Source of the DNA: Verrucomicrobiales bacterium | Lineage (GTDB): Bacteria > Verrucomicrobiota > Verrucomicrobiia > Methylacidiphilales > JAAUTS01 | Length of the DNA: 64,000 nt | Assembly (NCBI GenBank): GCA_031256975.1 | Contig: JAIRPN010000005.1 | Coordinates: forward strand, 62,001 to 126,000 | Reading direction: 5' to 3' | Shown: positions 1 to 8,002 of the stretch, piece after piece | Layout: every line of letters begins with the position of its first letter | Numbering within the stretch: position 1 is the stretch's first letter | The notes under the pieces: generated by a model | The model's input: only the letters and a program-made list of their open reading frames with translations | Told to the model about the DNA's origin: nothing | Database searches by the model: none | Program-made: the position numbers and the translations under genes

Positions 1-1
1 G

Positions 2-934
2 GAAGCTTTTGATATCGAATACTGGTTGCTGGAAGAAGCCAAATTGCAGCGAATGCCCGCTGAAAAAGAACTCGCCCGCCAAATCATCATCGTGGTTGGC
101 GCGGGCAGCGGCATCGGCAAGGAAACCGCGCACCGCTTGGTTAAGGACGGCGCGCATATTGTTTGTGTCGACCTGAATGCAGACGCTGCCAATGCCACCG
201 CCAAGGAAATCACCGACAAATACGGACTCGGTATCGGAGTCGCCGGCAGCGGCATTTCCGGTTGCGGCCCGGCCATTGGCCTGTCCTGTGACATTACCAA
301 GCGTGACAGCATCCGCCACATGCTCGATCAAGTCGCGCTGGCCTACGGCGGCTTTGATTCCATCGCCGTGACCGCCGGTATTTTTGTACCGAGCGACACC
401 ACCGGCCACATTCCCGACGACAAATGGGCGCTCACCTTCAACATCAACGTGACCGGCAGTTACTTGGTCGCCGATGAAGCCTTCAAGACCTGGAAGGAAC
501 AAGGCTTGCGCGGCAATCTGGTGCTAACCACCAGCGCCAATGCCGCCGTCGCCAAGAAGGGCAGCCTCGCCTACGACACCAGCAAGGCCGCTGCCAATCA
601 TCTGATCCGTGAACTGGCCATCGAGCTTTCCCCGCTGGTCCGCGTCAACGGCGTCGCTCCCGCCACCGTGGTCAAGGGCAGCGCCATGTTCCCGCGCGAC
701 CGTGTCATCGGTTCGCTGGCGAAATACAACATTCCTTACACCGAGGACGAGGCCACCGATTCCCTGGTCAACAAGCTGGCGCAGTTCTATGCCGACCGCA
801 CCCTGACCAAGTCGCCGATTGTCCCCGCCGACCAGGCAGAAGCCTACTTCATTCTGCTGACCCAACGCCTGAGCAAGACCACCGGTCAGGTCATCACCGT
901 GGACGGCGGGCTGCACGAAGCTTTTCTGCGTTAA
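2..934 (+). CDS. Bifunctional rhamnulose-1-phosphate aldolase / short-chain dehydrogenase, C-terminal part (5' end outside window)
   Basis: The reading frame is open from the first bases, so the gene starts before the window. What remains is a linker (AFDIEYWLLEEAKLQRMP) typical of the fused aldolase-dehydrogenase family, then a complete short-chain dehydrogenase domain. That domain has the NAD-binding glycine motif VVGAGSGIGKE, the active-site serine in TTSANA, the catalytic YDTSKAA (YxxxK) and the C-terminal VDGG. In this family the aldolase half splits rhamnulose 1-phosphate into dihydroxyacetone phosphate and lactaldehyde, and the dehydrogenase half acts on lactaldehyde. The aldolase half is not visible here, so that role is inferred from the linker and family. 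A terminator-like hairpin follows 26 bases after the stop. Confidence 0.85.
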   Translation, partial: EAFDIEYWLLEEAKLQRMPAEKELARQIIIVVGAGSGIGKETAHRLVKDGAHIVCVDLNADAANATAKEITDKYGLGIGVAGSGISGCGPAIGLSCDITKRDSIRHMLDQVALAYGGFDSIAVTAGIFVPSDTTGHIPDDKWALTFNINVTGSYLVADEAFKTWKEQGLRGNLVLTTSANAAVAKKGSLAYDTSKAAANHLIRELAIELSPLVRVNGVAPATVVKGSAMFPRDRVIGSLAKYNIPYTEDEATDSLVNKLAQFYADRTLTKSPIVPADQAEAYFILLTQRLSKTTGQVITVDGGLHEAFLR

Positions 935-959
935 GAAAAACATCATGGGAAACACCACG

Positions 960-991
960 AGGTCACAGGTTCGAATCCTGTGATCTTTTTT
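960..991 (+). terminator. Terminator-like hairpin that carries a tRNA T-arm sequence
   Basis: A 10-bp stem (AGGTCACAGG paired with CCTGTGATCT, one G-T pair) closes a TTCGAAT loop and is followed by six T residues. This is a good intrinsic terminator for the dehydrogenase gene just upstream. The loop and inner stem, GGTTCGAATCC, are the standard tRNA T-arm, but no D-arm, anticodon arm or matching 5' acceptor strand is present upstream. It is therefore a tRNA fragment or mimic, not a tRNA gene. Confidence 0.65.
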
Positions 992-1082
992 ATTGCCTCG
1001 GCCTAACTTGCCACTATCCGGTCATCCGCTATAGTTTTGCCTCATGGGGAAACGGCGCCGTGATGTGCGCCATCTTGCATTT

Positions 1083-1673
1083 ATGGAAACCAACCGACTG
1101 GAAGCTTTTAGTGACGGCGTGTTCGCCATTATCATCACCATCATGGTGCTGGAAATGAAGGTGCCGCATGGCTCCGATTGGTCCGCATTGCAACCGGTCC
1201 TGCCGGTATTCCTGAGTTATGTGCTGAGCTTCATCTATGTCGGGATTTACTGGAACAATCACCATCACCTGTTGAAAGCCTGCCCGCATGTCAATGCGGC
1301 GATCCTGTGGTCCAACCTTCACTTGTTGTTCTGGCTGTCGTTGCTGCCCTTTGTCACCGGCTGGATGGGAGAAAATCATTTCACCACCGCACCGTCGGCC
1401 TTATATGGCGGCGTGCTGTTGTGCTCGGCAGGTGCCTATTACCTGCTGCAGCACCGGATCATCGCGGCGGTGGGTTGCGACTCCAAATTAGCCAGGGCCA
1501 TCGGCCCTGATTTCAAGGGAAAATTATCACCGCTATTTTATGCGTTGGGCATTCTGGCCTCGCTCATCGAACCATGGATCGGCGGCGGTATCTATGTGCT
1601 GGTGGCCATTATGTGGTTCATTCCGGACCGCCGCATTGAACATTTCATCGAGGACAGCCATCCCCGTCATTAG
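1083..1673 (+). CDS. TMEM175 (DUF1211) family potassium channel-like membrane protein
   Basis: About 196 residues. The N-terminus carries the family signature FSDGVFAI directly after METNRLEA, which is why the second ATG is chosen over the one at 1044. Several hydrophobic segments follow (around VLPVFLSYVLSFIYVGIYW, LFWLSLLPFVTGW, LYGGVLLCSAGAYYL, ALGILASLIEPWI), matching the six-helix bacterial TMEM175 layout. Family members form tetrameric K+ leak channels in the membrane; the role here is inferred from family. The TAG stop codon lies inside a copy of the iterated word CATTAGCG. The gene runs towards the tRNA-Pro gene on the opposite strand, 17 bases away. Confidence 0.85.
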   Translation: METNRLEAFSDGVFAIIITIMVLEMKVPHGSDWSALQPVLPVFLSYVLSFIYVGIYWNNHHHLLKACPHVNAAILWSNLHLLFWLSLLPFVTGWMGENHFTTAPSALYGGVLLCSAGAYYLLQHRIIAAVGCDSKLARAIGPDFKGKLSPLFYALGILASLIEPWIGGGIYVLVAIMWFIPDRRIEHFIEDSHPRH

Positions 1674-1690
1674 CGTGCCGGAGAAAAAAA

Positions 1691-1764
1691 TCGGAGCGAC
1701 AGGATTTGAACCTGCGACCTCGTGGTCCCAAACCACGCGCTCTACCAAGCTAAGCTACGCTCCG
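1691..1764 (-). tRNA. tRNA-Pro (anticodon TGG)
   Basis: Read on the minus strand, a 74-nt cloverleaf begins CGGAGCG and ends CGCTCCG plus discriminator A, giving a perfect 7-bp acceptor stem. The anticodon arm is CGTGG-TTTGGGA-CCACG, anticodon TGG. The T-arm is GCAGG-TTCAAAT-CCTGT. The 3' CCA is not encoded. Confidence 0.95.
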
Positions 1765-1897
1765 TCAAAGACTTGCCGCTAATAGTCAACCCGATTACAC
1801 GATCATTAGCGACCGATTATTTATGAAAATAACCCTTGCACCCTATCAGACTTAATGGCATTGTGAAGGGCTAATTTTTCAAAGTAAGCAGATTTAT

Positions 1898-2125
1898 ATG
1901 ACAAAGAACGAACTGGTACAGGCCGCCCTCAGCAAAACGGAAAATCCGCAGATCCTTATTAATATGGTATCCAAGCGCGTCCGTCAACTCGGACAAGGCC
2001 TCCGCCCGCTCATTCATGTCGAGCCGCGCATGACCTTCATGGACGTCGCGCTCAAGGAAATCGCCGATGGCAAGCTCACCTACAAGTACATCGACGAGGA
2101 AAACAATATTCCGCAAGAAGCCTGA
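1898..2125 (+). CDS. rpoZ: DNA-directed RNA polymerase omega subunit
   Basis: A 75-residue protein with the omega signature: an N-terminal helix, then VSKRVRQLGQGLRPLI and a conserved helix MTFMDVALKEIADGKLTY. Omega helps assemble the beta' subunit into RNA polymerase. The length is normal for the family. It lies 52 bases before smpB on the same strand, so the two small housekeeping genes may be co-transcribed. An alternative view as an unrelated small ORF is unlikely given the VSKRVRQL match. Confidence 0.85.
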   Translation: MTKNELVQAALSKTENPQILINMVSKRVRQLGQGLRPLIHVEPRMTFMDVALKEIADGKLTYKYIDEENNIPQEA

Positions 2126-2177
2126 CGCTAACGGCGAGCGTTTCACTGTCCGCCGCTAATCGCCAGCCCGACTCATC

Positions 2178-2645
2178 ATGAGTGGACAGGACGTACAAAT
2201 TCAAAATCACAAGGCCGGTCGCGATTATCACGTACTCGACACCCTTGAAGCCGGTATTGAGCTCAAGGGCACCGAAGTCAAATCCCTGCGCGGCGGCCAG
2301 GGCAACCTGAGCGACGCCTTCGCCCGCATCGAAAAAGGTCAGGCTTTCCTGTACAATTTCCACATCTCGCCCTACGACAAGGGCAACCGCGAGAATCACG
2401 AACCCAAGCGCATCCGTCGCCTGTTGTTGCATAAACAGGAGATTTTCAAGCTGCAGGGCATGATCTCCACCGAGGGCAAAACCCTGATTCCGCTGAAGGC
2501 CTATTTCGACAAAAACAGCCGCTTCAAAATCCTGATCGGCATCTGCAAGGGCAAAACCCACGGCGACAAACGACAGGACATCAAGAAGCGCGACACCGAC
2601 CGTGAAATCCGCCGGGCGATCACCAACCGCATGAAACGCGGATAA
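2178..2645 (+). CDS. smpB: SsrA-binding protein SmpB
   Basis: 155 residues, usual length. Family motifs are QNHKAGRDYHVLDTLEAGI, the strand IELKGTEVKSLRGGQGNL, and ISPYDKGNRENHEPKR. The C-terminal basic tail, KRDTDREIRRAITNRMKRG, is the region that follows tmRNA into the ribosome decoding centre. SmpB binds tmRNA and is needed for trans-translation of stalled ribosomes. No tmRNA gene is recognisable in the window. The 3' end is followed by a perfect 18-bp inverted repeat. Confidence 0.97.
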   Translation: MSGQDVQIQNHKAGRDYHVLDTLEAGIELKGTEVKSLRGGQGNLSDAFARIEKGQAFLYNFHISPYDKGNRENHEPKRIRRLLLHKQEIFKLQGMISTEGKTLIPLKAYFDKNSRFKILIGICKGKTHGDKRQDIKKRDTDREIRRAITNRMKRG

Positions 2646-2650
2646 TTTTT

Positions 2651-2725
2651 CACCGCAGAGACGCGGAGGCCGCTGAGTTCCCTTTAATTAATAAAAACTC
2701 TGCGTTCTCCGCGTCTCTGCGGTGA
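2651..2725. repeat. Intergenic hairpin repeat, GCAGAGACGCGGAG family (copy 1)
   Basis: Arms at 2651-2668 (CACCGCAGAGACGCGGAG) and 2708-2725 are perfect inverted copies of 18 bp, separated by a 39-base AT-rich centre. Related pairs occur at 49052-49170 and 54371-54450, each directly after a stop codon. The family looks like a dispersed palindromic unit that may also end transcripts. Confidence 0.8.
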
Positions 2726-2773
2726 ATCCACCTTTCTTTACTTTAAAACATACGCAGCTAACATTAATCCTGC

Positions 2774-4141
2774 ATGAAAAACAAATCCTGGATTCCCGCG
2801 TTGACCAAATTGCTCGGCAAGACCGTCGTTAGCGTCTCGGAGGAATCCCGTCGCGAACATGGCGGCGATGCCTGGTTCGCCCATGCCATGCCGGACGTGG
2901 TCGTCACCCCGCGCAACGTCAAACAAATCCAACAGCTCATGCGTTTTTGTCACGCCCGCAATATCCCGGTCACGCCGCGCGGCGCCGGACGCGGTTATGT
3001 CGGCGGCTGCGTCCCGGTTAGCGGCGGCGTCTCCCTCTCCCTGAAAAAACTCAACAAAATCCGCGAAATCAATCCCGCCGACTGCGTCGCCATCGTCGAA
3101 CCCGGCGTCATCACCAAAGACCTGCAAAACGCCGTCAAAAAAATCGGCCTGTTCTACCCGCCCGATCCCGCCAGCGCCAAGGAAAGCTCCATCGGCGGCA
3201 ACATCGCCACCAACGCCGGCGGCCCGCGCTGCCTGAAATACGGCGTCACCCGCAATTACATCCTCGGCCTCGACGTGGTCCTCGCTAATGGCGACCTGGT
3301 TCATTGCGGCGGACGCACCCACAAAAACAAGCTAGGCTTCAACCTCACCGATCTGTTCATTGGTTCCGAAGGAATGTTAGGCGTCGTCGTAGGCGCCACG
3401 CTCAGATTGATCCCTTACCCGCCTGCCCGCGCGGTGCTGGTCGCCAACTTCAAAAAAGCCCCGCAATCCGCCGCCGCGGTCAACGCCATCATTAATGCCG
3501 GATTCCTACCTTCCGTTTTGGAAGTCGCCGATAAATTCACCCTCGCCGCCGCCCGTGCTTACAATCCACAGGCCCCGCAGGGCGAATCCTTCGTACTGGT
3601 CGAAATCGACGGGCAGAAGAATTCAGTCATCAGCGAGGTCAAGTCGCTGGAAAAAATCCTGCAGGATTGCCAGGCGCTAACCGTGAAAAAAGCCCTCAAC
3701 GACGAGGATGCCGAGCAACTCTGGGAAATCCGCCGCGGTTTCTCCTACGCACTCAAGTCCACCGGGTTGAAGAAACTCAACGAAGACGTCGTCGTCCCCC
3801 GCGGACGCCTGGTTGACCTGTTCACTTTCGCCGAGAAATTACAGAAAAAGTTCGCCGTTAGCGTCGCCTGCTTCGGCCATGCCGGGGACGGCAATATCCA
3901 CGTCAACTTGATGGTTGACCCCAAGACCGCCGACTCGCCCAAAAACCGCCAAGCCTTGGACCTGTTGTTCAAGCAAGTCCTGGCCTGGAAAGGCAGCATC
4001 ACCGGTGAACACGGCGTTGGCCTCGCCAAAAAACCGTGGTGGAAGCTCGCCGCTAATCATGAACTCCGCTCCCTGCACCAGTCGGTGAAGAACGCCCTCG
4101 ATCCGAAACGCATTCTGAATCCGGGCAAGTTCTTGGATTAG
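2774..4141 (+). CDS. FAD-linked oxidase, GlcD / D-lactate dehydrogenase family
   Basis: 455 residues with the two-domain plan of the FAD-binding type 4 oxidases. An N-terminal PCMH-type FAD domain carries VTPRGAGRGYVGGCVPV and PPDPASAKESSIGGNIATN-AGGPR. The C-terminal cap and oxidase domain carries FGHAGDGNIHVNLM and ITGEHGVGLAKKPWW, the metal and 2-hydroxyacid site of GlcD-like enzymes. Members oxidise glycolate, D-lactate or other 2-hydroxyacids and pass electrons to the respiratory chain. The exact substrate cannot be read from sequence, and no glcE or glcF partner is adjacent. It is a single gene between a hairpin repeat and the esterase gene. Confidence 0.85.
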   Translation: MKNKSWIPALTKLLGKTVVSVSEESRREHGGDAWFAHAMPDVVVTPRNVKQIQQLMRFCHARNIPVTPRGAGRGYVGGCVPVSGGVSLSLKKLNKIREINPADCVAIVEPGVITKDLQNAVKKIGLFYPPDPASAKESSIGGNIATNAGGPRCLKYGVTRNYILGLDVVLANGDLVHCGGRTHKNKLGFNLTDLFIGSEGMLGVVVGATLRLIPYPPARAVLVANFKKAPQSAAAVNAIINAGFLPSVLEVADKFTLAAARAYNPQAPQGESFVLVEIDGQKNSVISEVKSLEKILQDCQALTVKKALNDEDAEQLWEIRRGFSYALKSTGLKKLNEDVVVPRGRLVDLFTFAEKLQKKFAVSVACFGHAGDGNIHVNLMVDPKTADSPKNRQALDLLFKQVLAWKGSITGEHGVGLAKKPWWKLAANHELRSLHQSVKNALDPKRILNPGKFLD

Positions 4142-4205
4142 AGTCCACCACCCAATTAAAACGTGACAATTGCCATTCTGTTCATTTAAACTGCTTCGAA
4201 GCAAT

Positions 4206-5927
4206 ATGAACCGAAGCTTATCCCAATTCCTCATTGTCACCCTGTTTTTGGCCGTTAGCAGCTTAGCAAAGGCCGACGTCAAACTGCCCCCCATTTTCAG
4301 TGACCACATGGTGATCCAATCCGATGTCCCCGTGCATGTGTGGGGCTGGGCGGAACCCGGGGAAAAGGTCACGGTCAAACTGGCCGCCAAGGAAGCCGCC
4401 GTCACCACCGGCACGGATGGCAAATGGCGCTTGCAACTCGAACCTCTCGCCAGCGGCACCGGGACGCTAACCATGAACGTCGAAGGCAAAAACAAACTCA
4501 CCGTTAGCGACGTCCTGGTCGGCGAGGTCTGGTTGTGTTCGGGACAATCCAATATGGAATTCGGCGTGGGCGCCGCCTCGCGTGAGAAAATCGAGTTGAA
4601 GGATGAACCGCAAATCCGCCTGTTCACCGTGCCTCGCAACATCCAGCCCTTTCCCTCCTATGGTGAAATGTCGACAACCTCCGACGATCCGCCGCTAACC
4701 GGCAAATGGCAGGTCGCCACCGTTGACAACGTCCTGAACAACGGCCGCTGGAAAGGTTTTTCAGCGGTCGGTTATTACTTCGGCCTGCGCATCCACAACG
4801 CCACCAACAAACCCGTCGGCATGATTTCCTCGGTCTGGGGCGGGACTCCCGCGACACCGTGGATGAGCCTGGAAGGGTTGCAAACCGAACCCAAGTTGAA
4901 AGGTGCCGCCGATTCCGTGCCGAAGTACCGCGAGAATTACGAACAGAACAAAGTCCTGTACGCTACAGAAATGGAAAAATGGAAAGCCGATGTCGCCGAA
5001 TGGGAAAAGAAAGTCGGCTTCCCGCTGAACATGTACGCCTACAATGTGAAGCAATGGGGCAAACAGGCCAAGGAACTGGAAGCGGAAGGCAAACCCGTGC
5101 CTCCCCGTCCGGAACAACCGCCGCGCGAACCCCGCGATATGGCCAACAACAACCAAACTTCCACCGTGCTGTACAACGGCATGATTTCGCCCTTGGTGCC
5201 CTACGGCATCAAGGGCGTGCTGTGGTACCAAGGCGAATCCAACGCGGGCGAACCGATGAAATACCTGGCCACCCTGCCCGCTCTGATCAATGACTGGCGA
5301 GCCAAGTGGGGACAGGGCGACTTCCCGTTCCTCGTCGTGCAACTGCCCAATTACAAGCCGCAGGCCGAGGACACCACCTGGGCGATCATGCGCGAGGCGC
5401 AAAAACTGGCCACCCGCTCAGTCCCTAACACAGGAATGGCGGTGACTATCGACATCGGCATCGACCGCGACATCCATCCTTGGGACAAGTACGACGTGGC
5501 CGAACGGCTCGCCCTCATCGCGTTGAAACAAGTTTACGGCCAGAGCGACCTCATCGCCTCCGGCCCGACTTTCAAGAATCAGACCATCGAAGGCAGCAAA
5601 ATCCGCCTGAATTTCGACAATATCGCCGGCGGACTCATCATCGGCAATCCGCCCGACCATTTTTACCATTCCATACGGCAAAAACTGCCGACCGAAAAAC
5701 CCGCCGAACTGAAGGGCTTCGTCATTAGCGGCAGCGACAACAAATTTGTTCCCGCCAAGGCGGTGATCGAGGGCAAGGACACGGTCGTCGTCAGCGCCGA
5801 CGAGGTGCCGAACCCGGTCGCGGTACGTTACGCCTGGTCGGACAGCCCGGTTTGCAATCTGTACAACGACGCCGGATTACCAGCCGAACCGTTCCGTACC
5901 GACACCCTGTCGCTCGGCGACAGATGA
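4206..5927 (+). CDS. Secreted sialate O-acetylesterase family protein
   Basis: 573 residues from the ATG before a clear signal peptide (MNRSLSQFLIVTLFLAVSSLAKA); the upstream start at 4170 would spoil the signal. The mature part begins DVKLPPIFSDHMVIQ, typical of this family. Esterase blocks are VWLCSGQSNMEFG (nucleophile serine in GQSN) and VLWYQGESNA. Near the end, DIGIDRDIHP supplies the Asp-x-x-His part of an SGNH triad. Family members remove O-acetyl groups from sialic acids or other acetylated sugars outside the cytoplasm. The substrate here is unknown; its presence fits a polysaccharide-degrading lifestyle. Confidence 0.85.
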   Translation: MNRSLSQFLIVTLFLAVSSLAKADVKLPPIFSDHMVIQSDVPVHVWGWAEPGEKVTVKLAAKEAAVTTGTDGKWRLQLEPLASGTGTLTMNVEGKNKLTVSDVLVGEVWLCSGQSNMEFGVGAASREKIELKDEPQIRLFTVPRNIQPFPSYGEMSTTSDDPPLTGKWQVATVDNVLNNGRWKGFSAVGYYFGLRIHNATNKPVGMISSVWGGTPATPWMSLEGLQTEPKLKGAADSVPKYRENYEQNKVLYATEMEKWKADVAEWEKKVGFPLNMYAYNVKQWGKQAKELEAEGKPVPPRPEQPPREPRDMANNNQTSTVLYNGMISPLVPYGIKGVLWYQGESNAGEPMKYLATLPALINDWRAKWGQGDFPFLVVQLPNYKPQAEDTTWAIMREAQKLATRSVPNTGMAVTIDIGIDRDIHPWDKYDVAERLALIALKQVYGQSDLIASGPTFKNQTIEGSKIRLNFDNIAGGLIIGNPPDHFYHSIRQKLPTEKPAELKGFVISGSDNKFVPAKAVIEGKDTVVVSADEVPNPVAVRYAWSDSPVCNLYNDAGLPAEPFRTDTLSLGDR

Positions 5928-5977
5928 CAAAGTTCAAATTCGACAAAGCGCCTGTCGGCCGCTAATGTCGAATCTCT

Positions 5978-7069
5978 ATGTCAGTCTGGGATTTTGCCAA
6001 TTCGAACTTAAAGAGCCTGCATGTCTACGAGCCGGGGAAACCGATCGAGGAAGTCGCCCGGGAACTCGGCCTTGACCCCGATTCCATCATTAAGCTGGCT
6101 TCCAACGAAAACCCGCTCGGCCCTTCGCCCTTGGCGATTGAGGCGATGAAAAAAGCCGCCGACAAGATGCACATCTACCCGGACGGCGCGTCGTTCGAAC
6201 TGGCCAGCGCCATCGCCAAGAAACAGGGCGTGGAATACAAGAACCTGATCCTTGGCAACGGCTCCAACGAAATCATCGAGTTTCTGTACCATGGCTTCAC
6301 CCAGCGCGGCAAAAGCAGCGTGGTGGCCAGCCGTTTCAGCTTTGCCATTTACAAACTCATGGCGGAATTATTCGACGTCGAGTTTATCGAGGTTGCCGAC
6401 AAGAATTTCGGCCACGACCTCGACGCCATGCTGGCGGCGATCAAGCCGAACACCAAGCTGGTGTTTGTCACCAACCCGAACAACCCCACCGGCACCCGTG
6501 TCAGCAACGAGGAGCTGGAGAAGTTCGTGTTTAGCGTGCCGAAGAACGTGGTAATCGCGCTGGACGAAGCTTATTACGAGTTTTGCAAGAACCCGCCGGA
6601 TACCGTCGGCTGGATCAAGCGCGGCGCCAACATTGTGGCCATGCGCACCTTCTCGAAAATCCAGGGTTTGGCCGGACTGCGCATCGGTTACGGGCTCGCT
6701 AACAGCGAACTGATCGGCGTGTTGCAACGCTGCCGCCAGCCGTTCAACATCAACGCCATGTCACAAGCCGCCACACTGGCCGCCGTGAGCGACGCTAACC
6801 ACGAGGAAAACACCCGTCAGTTGAACTTTGCCGGATTGGAACGCCTGGAAAAATTCGCCAAGCAGCACAACATTCCCAGCGTCCCCTCGCACGCCAATTT
6901 CATGATGCTCAACGTCAAGGACGCTCATCGCGTGTTTGTCGACCTGCAAAAGCGCGGCGTGATCGTGCGCTCGATGAAAAGCTACGGTCTGCCCGAGTGG
7001 ATCCGCGTCACCATCGGCACCCCGGCGGAGATGGAGAAATTCGAGCAAGCCCTGCTGGATGTGTTATAG
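5978..7069 (+). CDS. hisC: Histidinol-phosphate / aromatic amino acid aminotransferase
   Basis: 363 residues, PLP fold type I aminotransferase of the HisC group. Recognisable parts are the N-terminal substrate loop KLASNENPLGPSPLA, the cofactor motifs LGNGSNEII and TNPNNPTGTRVS, DEAYYEF, and the PLP lysine in TFSKIQGLAGLRIGY. It starts the block hisC-tyrA-aroA-cmk-plsC with only 18 bases before tyrA. In that setting it probably transaminates phenylpyruvate or prephenate-derived acids as well as, or instead of, imidazole acetol phosphate. Which substrate dominates cannot be decided from sequence. Confidence 0.9.
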   Translation: MSVWDFANSNLKSLHVYEPGKPIEEVARELGLDPDSIIKLASNENPLGPSPLAIEAMKKAADKMHIYPDGASFELASAIAKKQGVEYKNLILGNGSNEIIEFLYHGFTQRGKSSVVASRFSFAIYKLMAELFDVEFIEVADKNFGHDLDAMLAAIKPNTKLVFVTNPNNPTGTRVSNEELEKFVFSVPKNVVIALDEAYYEFCKNPPDTVGWIKRGANIVAMRTFSKIQGLAGLRIGYGLANSELIGVLQRCRQPFNINAMSQAATLAAVSDANHEENTRQLNFAGLERLEKFAKQHNIPSVPSHANFMMLNVKDAHRVFVDLQKRGVIVRSMKSYGLPEWIRVTIGTPAEMEKFEQALLDVL

Positions 7070-7087
7070 TTAACGGCAGGGAGTCCC

Positions 7088-7927
7088 ATGCAAAATTTCA
7101 ACACCATCACTGTCATCGCACCCGGTCTGCTCGGTGGTTCAATCCTGAAAACCCTGCGCAAGAAATCACCGCAGACACGACTCAAGGTTTACGCTCGCCG
7201 CGAGGAAACCCGCCTAACCATCGGCGAGGAACAGTTGGCTGACGACATCTGCTCCACGCTGGAGGATTCGGTCAAGGACAGTGATCTGGTCATCCTGTGC
7301 ACGCCGATCCAGGTAATGCCGGAAATCGTGCAGCAAATTCTGCCGGTGTTGAAGAACGGCGCCGTGGTGACCGACGTCGGCAGCGTCAAGGCACCGGTAC
7401 ACACAGCATTATCTCCGGTGCTGAAGGGCAAGGCACATTGGATCGGCTCGCATCCGATGGCCGGCGGGGAAAATTCCGGCATTGAATCGGCGCGCGACAA
7501 TTTGTTCGACAAAGCCATCACCGTGCTGACCCCCACCCCGGACGCCAACGGCGAGACGGTAAACAAGTTGCGCTCCTTTTGGGAAATGCTCGGCTCCAAG
7601 ACCATCACCCTGACTCCTGAGATTCACGATGCCTACGTGGCGCAAATCAGTCACATGCCGCATTTGCTGGCGGCAATCCTGGTCAACGCCGTTTCCCCCG
7701 AAAGCCTGCAAGTGGTCGGTCCCGGTTTTCGCGACACCAGCCGCATCGCCGCCGGTCCGCCGGACATGTGGGTGGATATCCTGAAGGCCAACAACAAGGC
7801 GGTCATTAGCGCCTTGAAAAAGGTGCAGGCCGAGACCCAGCGCGCACTGGAAATCCTGGAACAGGGTGACACGGGCAAACTGCAATCCTTGCTGGCGGAT
7901 GCCTGCAAGAAGCGTCGCTCCATCTAG
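7088..7927 (+). CDS. tyrA: Prephenate dehydrogenase
   Basis: 279 residues. The N-terminal Rossmann fold is TVIAPGLLGGSILKTL, which has APGLLGGS where most family members have G-x-G-x-x-G. The substrate motif GSHPMAGGENSGIESA is diagnostic of TyrA, and the C-terminal helical dimer domain includes HDAYVAQISHMPHLLA and GFRDTSRIAAGPPDMW. The enzyme converts prephenate to 4-hydroxyphenylpyruvate for tyrosine synthesis. It has a ribosome site (AGGGAG) 7 bases before ATG and follows hisC closely. Confidence 0.95.
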   Translation: MQNFNTITVIAPGLLGGSILKTLRKKSPQTRLKVYARREETRLTIGEEQLADDICSTLEDSVKDSDLVILCTPIQVMPEIVQQILPVLKNGAVVTDVGSVKAPVHTALSPVLKGKAHWIGSHPMAGGENSGIESARDNLFDKAITVLTPTPDANGETVNKLRSFWEMLGSKTITLTPEIHDAYVAQISHMPHLLAAILVNAVSPESLQVVGPGFRDTSRIAAGPPDMWVDILKANNKAVISALKKVQAETQRALEILEQGDTGKLQSLLADACKKRRSI

Positions 7928-8002
7928 AGTTCCCCACGGGCGCCCACGCTTTGCAGGCTTGCCTATTTGCCCGGTAATCCCTTTAATCAGTGCCTTTATT
8001 TT

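Noticed and set aside
920-991. Complete tRNA gene around the T-arm hairpin
   Set aside because: No D-arm, anticodon arm or 5' acceptor strand pairs with the 3' part.
2178-2645. tmRNA gene near smpB
   Set aside because: No alanine-tRNA-like ends or tag-encoding frame were seen on either side.
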